Positions 14,570-23,700 of a DNA stretch of 64,000 bases are shown one piece after another; within the stretch, counting starts at the first letter, position 1, and the number at the start of each line of letters is the position of its first letter. The stretch spans positions 1-64,000 of the forward strand of contig NZ_JAMFLH010000008.1 in the NCBI RefSeq assembly GCF_023501975.1. The letters run 5' to 3'. Origin of the DNA: Altererythrobacter sp. KTW20L. Its GTDB lineage: Bacteria > Pseudomonadota > Alphaproteobacteria > Sphingomonadales > Sphingomonadaceae. The position numbers and the translations under genes are program-made. Below the pieces are notes generated by a model. It was not told the origin of the DNA. It did not search any database and saw only the letters and a list, made by a program, of their open reading frames with translations.

Positions 14570-15391
14570 GTGCGTGCTATCAGGCTGTCTAGACCGCGCC
14601 ATGAAGTGAACAGCGTATTGCCAGATCACGAGCCTGGATTACCGACCTGCGGCAACGCACTTCTCGACATAGTTGGTAGGAATCACCCATTCTCGCGCGA
14701 TTTCGAAAAAAACAAAGTAAGAATGCGCAAGCATGAGCAGATCATTTTTGGTCCTGGCCGGGACAAAAACGTTTATTTCCCGATCGATTGCCTGTTTTCA
14801 CTGAGGTGTACGATCAAGAGCGGGTATACGGCGGAGTTCAGCCAAATCGGCAAGGAAGGTATTGTCGGGATCAATTCGCTATTCGGCGATTGTTCGGCCG
14901 CAAGTGAGGCGATCGCTTTGACGTCCGGGAATGCCTACCGGATTGGTTCTTCGTTTGTCGAAGCGGCGTTCGAGGGTTCGACAGACTTTCGGCGCGCCAT
15001 ACTTACCTATATGGAAGGACAGATGCGCGAATCTGCGCAACGCATCATCTGCAACAAGCAACACTCGATTACCGAGCAGGTCTGCCGAACCTTGCTAATG
15101 GCATCAGATCGTTTGGGCAATCAGACACTGGATCTAACGCACGACCAGCTTGCGATTGCGATCGGTTGCCGAAGGGAGGCCGTGAGCATTTCTGCGGGCA
15201 AGCTGCAAAGTGACGGTGTGATCCGGTACGGGTATGGCAAGATCACGATTACCGATCGGGCCGCGCTCGAATATCGCAGTTGCGAGTGTTATCCGGTTAT
15301 CCGCGAAGTATTCGCAAAATTCTTGGCGGCCGAGGAATCTGACAGGTTTCCTGAGATGAATGCGGGATTTGGATATGGCCGAAAAGCTTGA
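14570..15391 (+). CDS. Crp/Fnr-family transcriptional regulator
   Basis: 273 residues if the GTG at 14570 is used; a later ATG at 14723 would remove part of the sensor domain, so the early start is preferred. There is an N-terminal cyclic-nucleotide-binding-like beta-roll (about 40-150, with KNVYFPIDCLFSL). The C-terminal winged HTH (about 190-245) has LDLTHDQLAIAIGCRREAVS. The four-cysteine FeS cluster of Fnr is not evident. The RGEAAAR-type cAMP loop is absent, so the ligand is unknown. This subclass (YFP...S.., late Cys) is common in alphaproteobacteria. It overlaps the next gene. Confidence 0.85.
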   Translation: MRAIRLSRPRHEVNSVLPDHEPGLPTCGNALLDIVGRNHPFSRDFEKNKVRMRKHEQIIFGPGRDKNVYFPIDCLFSLRCTIKSGYTAEFSQIGKEGIVGINSLFGDCSAASEAIALTSGNAYRIGSSFVEAAFEGSTDFRRAILTYMEGQMRESAQRIICNKQHSITEQVCRTLLMASDRLGNQTLDLTHDQLAIAIGCRREAVSISAGKLQSDGVIRYGYGKITITDRAALEYRSCECYPVIREVFAKFLAAEESDRFPEMNAGFGYGRKA

Positions 15392-15932
15392 CGAGATACT
15401 GAAGCAAATGGCTGGGATGGCGGTCGACATCGATCTGCTGAAGAAGAGCCATGTCGATCTCAATGCCACCTACATTAACACCCTCAAAGCTCTCACCGAG
15501 ATGACCGCCCATTCCTCCGACGCGGCTCAGAAGGCGGCCAGGTCGGCGGAAAACGCGGCGATGGCGGCAAAAGGATGCGCCGATGCTGCACGAGAAGCGG
15601 CTAGCATCCCTTTAACAAGATCAGCGGAAGCCGCGGCAGAAGCTGCAAATGCCTCGGCCCGTGCGGCCATCGAAGCAGCCGCCGCCGCCGCTGCCGCCGC
15701 CGCCGCTGCCGCGCTGGCCGTGGCCACCCATGCCGAAGATGCTTCAATGCAAGCGGCAAGCGTGGCGTCCAATGCAACCCGTTTAGCTACGCAGGCGGCT
15801 GCAGAAGCCGTCGCGATGTCCAACCTTGCTGCAAAGTTTGCCCACAATGCGCGCCAGGATGATTCCAAATTATCAAAGAAGGACTTGCCGGCGCGGAAAC
15901 CGGAAAAACCTGCGGGACCCTCTGGCCCGTGA
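15360..15932 (+). CDS. Alanine-rich coiled-coil protein
   Basis: About 190 residues from the ATG at 15360 (or 185 from 15375), overlapping the end of the regulator gene by 32 bases. After a short N-terminal helix (LDEILKQMAGMAVDIDLLKK) comes a long Ala-rich helix (about 55-165), including a run of alanines at about 103-117 encoded by a GCC/GCT repeat. The tail is basic and Pro-rich. There is no signal peptide. It resembles phasin-like or histone-like Ala-rich helices only in composition, and I assign no function. The overlap suggests co-expression with the Crp/Fnr regulator. Confidence 0.6.
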   Translation: MRDLDMAEKLDEILKQMAGMAVDIDLLKKSHVDLNATYINTLKALTEMTAHSSDAAQKAARSAENAAMAAKGCADAAREAASIPLTRSAEAAAEAANASARAAIEAAAAAAAAAAAAALAVATHAEDASMQAASVASNATRLATQAAAEAVAMSNLAAKFAHNARQDDSKLSKKDLPARKPEKPAGPSGP

Positions 15933-15955
15933 TCCTTCAGGGATCATGTTTTGGG
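15929..15955 (+). terminator. Weak terminator-like hairpin
   Basis: TGATCC-TTCA-GGGATCA followed by TGTTTTG, just after the stop of the Ala-rich protein. The stem is short (6 bases). Confidence 0.4.
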
Positions 15956-16086
15956 GGTCACCGCAGGCCTCTGCCAATCTGTCATCGCGCAATCTCGGGC
16001 CGAGACCATGCCTTGTGAACAGGTCTAAAACGACAATGCCGCTCCTGACTGGCAACAAAAAATTACGCTCCGCAGCCCAACCAGAA

Positions 16087-16104
16087 AACCCGTAGATCTC
16101 CGGA
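16087..16104 (+). promoter_or_regulatory. Shared island motif, copy 2 (receiver gene)
   Basis: AACCCGTAGATCTCCGGA is identical to the hsp20 copy except for one base. It lies 135 bases before the receiver gene at 16240 and is followed by GCTGTACCGC. The rest of the 307-base gap (15933-16239) holds only a weak hairpin and a palindrome. Confidence 0.6.
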
Positions 16105-16174
16105 GCTGTACCGCGCCGGGTAATCGTCGGTCGACGGTTTCCTGGATGTAGCCAACATTTCTCATCAGGACATT

Positions 16175-16190
16175 TGCGGAGCGCTCCGCA
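16175..16190. promoter_or_regulatory. 16-base perfect palindrome before the receiver gene
   Basis: TGCGGAGCGCTCCGCA is fully self-complementary and lies 49 bases before the receiver start, a position that fits an operator or the base of a leader hairpin. Confidence 0.45.
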
Positions 16191-16239
16191 TGCTGGTGCG
16201 CGTCATTCTGTGCATGCAAATGACACGGGGTAATGATTC

Positions 16240-16617
16240 ATGCCGCATGCGCTCATCATCGACGACAACATTGCCATCAGCCGAGCGATCCGGAGTTATC
16301 TGGAGCCGCTGGGATTTGAGACCTGTGATCAAACCCGAAACAAGCAGCAGGCGCTTGATGCTGCCGCACGGCGCAAGCCTGACATAATTGTCATCGGCGA
16401 TGACATTGAAACCGGCTCGGCAATCGATGCCGCACGCCGCATATCCTGTGGCGAGGCTATTCCGGTCCTTATGGTCAGCGGCGATCCGACCCGAGCATCG
16501 AAGGTCCTCCAGCAAGCCAGCAGTTATGATGGTCCGTTTCATCTCAATCAGATCGAGGAGGCGGTCGAAGTGGCCCTGTCGCACCGCTCAATCCTCCATC
16601 GACCACCTGTCGCCTGA
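16240..16617 (+). CDS. Stand-alone receiver-like protein, atypical active site
   Basis: The 125-residue protein has a single CheY-like fold: LIIDDN keeps the acidic pair, and the strand KPDIIVIGDDIETGSA has Asp-Asp one step later than the usual LLD..MPG. VLMVSGD keeps the Ser/Thr. The conserved Lys of the KPF segment is replaced (YDGPFHLNQI). Phosphorylation may therefore be altered or absent. There is no output domain. The shared motif copy and a palindrome upstream suggest that it belongs to the island regulon. It may act as a phosphate sink or protein-interaction module. Confidence 0.75.
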   Translation: MPHALIIDDNIAISRAIRSYLEPLGFETCDQTRNKQQALDAAARRKPDIIVIGDDIETGSAIDAARRISCGEAIPVLMVSGDPTRASKVLQQASSYDGPFHLNQIEEAVEVALSHRSILHRPPVA

Positions 16618-16767
16618 GATAAATCTTTGCGCCGCGCCTTTCAGGATGTGCGGTTGCACGATGGATAGGACAAATCAGCCTCCACCAAGTCTGGACAGGT
16701 TTGCAGTGGCCCACCGCGAATTCCGGTGCAGGTCGCCAGACGACAAATCCTCGCGGATCTCCGAAAT

Positions 16768-17205
16768 TCAGAGCATCATCAGGCGCTGCGCAATTTGCGG
16801 TACAGGCAGGTGGGTGAAGTCCTTGTCTACCTCGGCTATCACCTTGGCTCGGACCCGGTCCGAATATTCGCTGCGCAGGATACCCAGTGCCCGGGGCGCA
16901 GCGGCGATGATGATGTCACCCGCTTCGGCTTGGGTGAGGCTATCGAGGGCTTTGGCGACCGAGGCAACGAACCGTATCTCTTCGCTGACATGGGGATCGC
17001 CTTCATCATAACTGCTGCGTGCAGGCGAGCCGCTCGAGAACGTGGTTCCAGGTGCGTCCGAAGACAGTTCCCGGCTAGGCAGGCTTTCGTTTTGCCTGTG
17101 TTCGATGACCTGGAGGTCGGGGAGGACCGCGTCGGCAACGTTTCGCAGCAGAAGCATGCGTGCTCCATCCACGACCAGAATGATTGTATCATGGGGCAAT
17201 TTCAT
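16768..17205 (-). CDS. Host attachment family protein
   Basis: The 145-residue protein shows the features of the host-attachment family (PF10116, named after an Agrobacterium attachment locus): the start LPHDTIILVVDGARMLLLRN, the central FVASVAKALD, then GDIIIAAAPRALGILR, and the late HLPVPQIAQRL. The true role is unclear. Members frequently lie in stress clusters with Usp, CBS and Hsp20 genes, as here, so attachment to hosts should not be assumed. No signal peptide is visible. Confidence 0.85.
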   Translation of the reverse strand: MKLPHDTIILVVDGARMLLLRNVADAVLPDLQVIEHRQNESLPSRELSSDAPGTTFSSGSPARSSYDEGDPHVSEEIRFVASVAKALDSLTQAEAGDIIIAAAPRALGILRSEYSDRVRAKVIAEVDKDFTHLPVPQIAQRLMML

Positions 17206-17281
17206 GCTCGATCCCCTTTGGTGCTAATGAAAAGAGGGGCAATCGTTTGGTCGACATCGCATTGTAGCGCACACATGACCC

Positions 17282-17701
17282 TCAGGAATGATGCGCCGAA
17301 ACCGCACGCAGGGTTTCTGCTGCGAGGGACGCAGGAGCCTTTGCGGCCACATCGCCGAGTGACAGCATCCCGACCATCCGCCGGTGTTCGTCCATGACAG
17401 GCAAGCGGCGGATTTGCTTGCGTTCCATCAGGCGCACGGCGTCATCCAGTTCTTCGTTCGTGGTACAGTAGGTGACAGGCTGGCTCATCACGTCGCGCGC
17501 AGTCAGGTGCAGCGGGTCGCTAAGGCAGCCGAAGCCGCGCACCACAATGTCGCGATCGGTGACCATGCCGATAATCCTGTCGTCTTCGCCTACAGGCAAG
17601 GCGCCGATATTTTCCCTGTCCATCCTCGCAGCGACATCGAAAAGCGGTGCGTCGGGATCAATCCAGATTGCTCCAACGTGCATGACTTCGCTAACTTTCA
17701 C
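17282..17701 (-). CDS. Tandem CBS-domain protein
   Basis: I choose the GTG at 17701 because AGGAGA lies 6-7 bases upstream and the protein then starts VKVSEVMHVGA like its homologues; an open frame reaches 17791. 139 residues. Two CBS motifs: DVAARMDRENIGALPV with GMVTDRDIVVRG, and AVRLMERKQIRRLPVMDEH with GMLSLGDVA. It probably binds adenine nucleotides in the cytoplasm and signals energy state. The gene stands alone on the minus strand, after ndvB. Confidence 0.9.
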   Translation of the reverse strand: MKVSEVMHVGAIWIDPDAPLFDVAARMDRENIGALPVGEDDRIIGMVTDRDIVVRGFGCLSDPLHLTARDVMSQPVTYCTTNEELDDAVRLMERKQIRRLPVMDEHRRMVGMLSLGDVAAKAPASLAAETLRAVSAHHS

Positions 17702-17783
17702 GACTGGTCTCCTGCTGATCAAGAATATGGGCGTTCCTGTCATTACAGTATGAAGCGACGCATGAGACTGATCGCTCCGTAAT

Positions 17784-20700
17784 TCACACATCGGAAGCCT
17801 CTATCTCGATCTCAGGCGTGGTGACTGCTCCGCCACGTGGCTGGCCTGCGATTGTCAATTCGACTCTCGTTACCTTACCGGCTCCCGGAAAGGTAATGGA
17901 AGATGCTATGGATGGTTTGCCGTCGACCAGACATTGGGCCGCGTTGCCGCGGTTGACCTCGATCTCGATTGCCCCGTCACGTCTCAGCGTGGCCGAGAAG
18001 CCCGGCCAATCTGGTGGCAGGCATGGGGCAATGGCGACCCTGTCTCCCTCGAGCCGGATGCCCAGTATATGTTCAGTTGCCAGCCGCCAGGTCCAGCCGG
18101 CCGCTCCGGTATACCAGCTCCAGCCGCCACGTCCGAGATGATCCCCTGCCGCAATGTCGGCCGCCAGCGCATATGGCTCGGTGCGATAGGTTTCTACGTC
18201 CTTCTGCGTCGCGGCATGGCGTACCGGATTTAGCCGGTCGAACACCGCCTTGGCGCGGGCACCATCGCCCTGCATGGCACAGGCAATGCCAAGCCAGGCC
18301 GATCCATGGCTGTATTGCCCGCCATTCTCACGAATGCCGGGCGGATATGCCTTGATGTAGCCCGGATCGCGCGCAGTCTCGTCGAACGGCGGGTCCAGTA
18401 GACGAGCGATCTTATCGTCCGGCAATACAAGGTGCTTGAAGGCGTTGTCGATGGCCTGTGCCGAACGCGCCTTGTCGGCTCCCGCGATCACGGCCCAGGA
18501 TTGTACGAGGGCGTCGATGCGGCATTCGTCATTGCTGCTCGATCCCCAGGGTCGGCCTTGATCGTCGAACGCCCGGACATACCATTCACCGTCCCAGCCG
18601 TGCCGTTCGACAGAGGCAAGCAGCTGTTCGCGACGTGGTAACCAGCGTAGCGCAAAGTCATGCTGTCCGGTCGCTTCGCACATGTCGGCAAAGTCGCGGA
18701 TAGTAACGGCCAGGAACCAGGCGAGCCACACGCTTTCCCCGAGGCCGCCAGAGCCGACGCGGTTCATCCCGTCGTTCCAGTCGCCATCGCCGATCAAGGG
18801 AAGTCCCCGCTGACCAAGACGGAACGATCGGTCGAATGCGCGCAGGCAATGTTCGAACAGGCTGGCATCCGTTCCGCGCGGGAACTCGCTGAAGCGGTCA
18901 TGCTCGCTTGCTGCGAGCTCCGGTGCGTGGAGAAACGGCACTCGTTCATCCAGGACTCCGGTATCCCCCGTCGCCGCGACATAGCGGGCTACTGCAAAGG
19001 GGAGCCAGGCAAGATCGTCGGAGCAACGTGTTCGGACGCCCTTGCTCGACGGTGGATGCCACCAGTGGAGGACGTCGCCCTCCTCGAACTGGTGCGCCGC
19101 CGCCCGCAGGATGTGTTCCCGCGCCAGATCGGGGCTGGACAGCAGTAGCGCGAGGACATCCTGCAATTGGTCGCGAAAGCCGTAGGCACCCGAAGCCTGA
19201 TAGTAGCCGGCGCGTGCGAACAGCCGTGATGACATCGTCTGGTAGACAAGCCAGCGGTTGACCATCACGTCGAACGCGGGATCAGGGGTCTTTACTTCGA
19301 TTGCGCCGCACCGCCGCTTCCATTCCATGGCAAGCTTGTGTCGTTCGGTCTCCGTTGTGCCGGGGGCGCGCCAATGCCTCAAAATCGTCGGGAGTCCCTC
19401 TTCGCTTTCGACCTCACCGATTAGGAAGGCGATCTCGCTTGTTTCTTCCGGCGCTATATCGAGATGAACTTGCAAGGCGGCTGTCGCGTCGGCTCCATGG
19501 TTCTCCATGCGCTCGCCAAGTCCCCAGGCATCGAGACCGGGAGGTCTGAGCCAGTCAGGTGCGTGGCCGAGGAAGTCGGCGCGTGAGCTCGTGAAGCTGT
19601 GCACAGCCCCTGTGCTGGCCAGGAAGGCAAGCTTGTGGCGGTATTCCCGCTGCCATGGATTCCGCCCAAGTATTGCAGCCAGGTCCGGCCGGTAGAAGCT
19701 TGAACGAAAAGGTGCTGGTTCTCCGGGAGTCGTGCCCAGCAGCCAATCGGCGTAGAAGGTCGCGGTTAGGCGCCGGGTGCTTTGCGAGCGGTTGCGCAAG
19801 CGCAGGGTAACCACCTTGATCGGGTCGCCGTTGGCCACGAAGCATTGCATTTGCTGCTCGAGCCCCTTCGACTGGCACGACCATTCGGTCTCGCCGAAGC
19901 CGTGTACGACTCGCCGCGCAGTGTCGTCGCCAGCGGGCAGGGAGGTTACCGACCAGACCTCTCCCGTTTCCTCGTCCCGCAGGTAAAGGGCTTCGGCAGG
20001 CGGATCGGAAACTGCGTCGTTGTGCCACGGGGTGAGACGGTTCTCCCCGCTGTTTTCGGCAAATGAGAAGCCGAGCCCTGCTTCGGTTACGATGCTGCCG
20101 AATGTATGGTTTGCCAACACATTCGCCCATGGGGCAGGTGTGCATGCCTTTGCGGGAATATCGATGCAATATCGGCCATCCGGAGTGAACCCGCCGAGGC
20201 CATTGTGCAGGGTCAAGTGTTCCGCTGGACTATCCGCCTGACTCGCCTCTGGAGATGTGCTCAGAGGAGCAGTCGCAACGAAGAGGGGTACCGGCATCCG
20301 TTCCGTTTCGGCTTCGCGCAACTGCTCTTCGATCGATCCGCGGCCATCCACGATCATGGCCGTGGCCGCGCAACGCAGCGCACGAATGGCTCGTGCGTCG
20401 TTTTGCTCGCGTCCTACCAGCATTATTCCGCCGCGCTCGCCGAGATGCTCGTCGGCGTTGCTGTCCCTCAGGAGATCGAGAACCCGTTCGCGCAAGGGTT
20501 CGACATAACCGGGCAGTCCCGGATGGAGGAGCACCAGGTCGATTTGAGAGCCGCGCCAGCGCCACGATCGGTGCGCGGCGAGTACGAAGCGGAGTTCTGC
20601 CGAGTCAAACTGCTCATCCAGCTCGACGAGCAGGATGGGCAGGTCTCCAGATATGCCAAGCGCCCACAGGTCTTCCCGGACCACTTTGTCACCTGGCGGC

Positions 20701-23700
20701 GCGGAAAGAGGCGTGGCCGGTCCCGAAGGACGGATGAGAGCCGACAGCAGCAGTTCGGCCTCGCGCAGCCGGGCCGCCGGAAGATCGATTGCGCGAAGGT
20801 TGTTCCTGGCCGCTTCGGCTGCATCCTGCTCTGCCCAATCCAGTGCCGCAAGCGAGGTATACCTGCCGGCTAGCTCCAAGGCTTCGCTTTCTCGGGGAGC
20901 AACGACCGTCACGATGGCGAATTCTGCTTCACCATGCGGAGGCAGTGCGAGCTCCCCCCCGAAAGCCGACACGGGATCGAGCGGATACTGCTCCGGCTGC
21001 TTGCACGTCTGGTCAAAATGCGGAAATCGCGTGCGGGTGCCCAAGCGTCCGCGCGATCGCACGCGGGATACTTCCACATCTTTCAGGCGAGCCAGTCCGG
21101 TTGTGCCAACAAAGCGCTGGGCCATGGCAAGCCCCGGCGTATCCGGATTCCGGCCCCGCCGGGTGAACGCCAGCACATCGATTTCGGGATAGCTTCGGCT
21201 GGCGACAAACAGTCGTGCGAAGGCTGGATGGCGCGACCACTCGCCTGCTTCGGCCAGCGCACAGTCGGCATGGCTGGCGAACTCCACAAGCGTGTGATCG
21301 GGGGAATCATTGACCAGTCTGATCCGCCTGACCTCCACATCCTGGGCGGCAGATATGAAGACTTCGAGAGAGGTCGATACGGTACCTGCACGACAGCGGA
21401 ATTCGAGCTTGTGCGGATGGACGACCAAGTGCCGGTCGTCGGCCCCGTCGATCGGCGCGGATGTCGGAGACCAAGTGCAGCCGCTCGCGCGGTCTCGCAG
21501 GTAGATGAACTGGCCCTTGTCCCGGTTGATACCGGTGGGACAGGTAAGGGCATTGCCATTCCATAACAGGTCGCCGCATCCGTCTGACCCGATGCGGAGC
21601 GACATCCGCCCATTGCCCAGCAGGAATGTCATCGGACGCAGTCCCGGACTTGCTTCCCACGATTGAGGCCGGGGGAGTGCAGGCGCTTCGGCACTATCGG
21701 TGCGGATGTGGTCCACGCGCTTGAGTTCGGGCGGCAATTCCCAAGGAATGCGCTCGTTGAGCAGGAGATCGACAGATTCCATGCGTTCGTCGGCGTGGAA
21801 CCAGCGAACCAGGACATCCTCGCACAGTACATTTGCGATAGCGGCAATACTCATTCCGTGATGGTGCGCCATATAGGATCGCACGAGCGCGGGATTGCCA
21901 TCATCCGTTGCTCTCTCGGGTGTGAAGTCCAGAGCCTCATGGAATCCCAACCGGCCCATGGCACCGCGCGCGGCCAATCGCCGCATGTTTGCCACTGCCT
22001 CGCGAGGTGCTGCTGCCAAAGCAAGCGCGGTGGCATAGGGTGTGATCACCAGATCGTCCGCCAGCCCCCGGCGCAAGCCCAGTTCGGGAACTCCGAAAGC
22101 CCGGTAACGCCAAATGCCGTCAGTGCCGTGTGAGGCAAAGCCGGATTCGGAGATGCCCCAGGGCACTCCCTGTCGGTCCGCATAGCTCTTTTGCAGCGCG
22201 ACGGCGGCGGTCTCAGTCTCACCCAGGAGGGTGGAGGGGTCGCTGCGCAGGAACAGCGACGGCATCAGGTATTCAAACATCGAGCCGTTCCACGACACGA
22301 GTGCCAACTGCCGCTTGCGCTTCACGATCGGGCGGCCAAGCTGGAACCAGTGATCGGGCGCGACGTCGCGCTTGGCTATGGCAAAGTAGCTCGCCAGTCG
22401 GGCCTCGCTCGCCAGGAGGTCATAGTAGTGCTGATCGATGCGCTGCGAGGAGACATCATAGCCGATGTGGAATAGCTTGCGGTGGCTGTCATAGAGCCCC
22501 CGAAAATCCATTCCTTCAGCCATTCTCCGTGCACGTCCGGCAATCCGGATCAGTTCCTTGATCGATCCGGGCTGCCCGGCAGCGGTTCTTTCCTGCAGTT
22601 CGTTACTGCACTCCTGCAGATGATGTTCGCTTCGCTCGAGCCAGTCGCGCAGGTCTTCCAGACTGGCCAGATCGACGGCTTCCCGCATTTCGAGCGCATC
22701 AGCTAGTTCCCCCCGAAGCAGCGTAAGCTGGTCTGTGGCGTCGCGGATCATAACCTGCCAGGCGCTTCGATCATCGGGATTGGTTGCAACGCGACCCTGG
22801 AGTTGCTTGATCCGCTCGCGAAGGTCAGCTCCCAGATCGCTTTGCTCCAGGGCTTCGCCAAGAAGATGAAGGCAATCCTTGAGCCCCTCCCACCGTTCGC
22901 TGCGAAAGTGCGCAGTTGCGATGATGTCTCGGCATCCGTTGGCAAGGACAATCAGGCTCACTGCCAGATTACCGCTGTCGACTGTGGACACGTAGCGCGG
23001 CTCGAGCGGAGCAAGGGTGCGCGTGTCATACCAGTTGAGGATATGGCCGTTCCACCGCTCCAGTTTGTCGAGAGTGTCGAGCATCGCCTGCATCCGCACG
23101 ACGAATTCGGGTGTGCCGAGATGGCCAAGACGCCAGGCAGATAGTGCCGACAGCGCCAGCATTCCGATATTGGTGGGCGAAGTTCGATGGGCCGTGGCGC
23201 GGATTGGTGCTTCCTGATGGTTGTCTGGCGGAAGCCAATGGTCCTCGGGGCCGGCAAAGCACTCGAAATAGAGCCAGCTGCGCCGTGCGAGAACGCGCAG
23301 GTATTGACGGTCATCTGCAGAGAGCGGCTCGAGCTTCGGATTGCGCGGCTGAGCTGTCCATGCGGCGAACCCCGGCGCGGCAAACCACATGGCCAGCAAC
23401 GCAGCTGCGGCGGCAAGTGCGTGATGATCAAGTACGAGAAACGGCACCATCGTCAGCGCCAGGATCGGCGATGTCCAGGTCGCACCCCATTGAGAGCCCA
23501 AAACTGAATTGCGCGCCAACAGGCCGCTGACATGGGCCGCACTGGTCCACTCCAGCAACATGGTCCCACGGCGCAGCCTGAAAAGTGTGATCCCGATCGC
23601 ATGGATCGCGATCGCCATATCTGACAGAAGGAATACCACCTGCAGAAGCCAACGCTGAAGATGTTCTCCGGCTTGGCGCATCGTCCCGGCGATAACGCCT

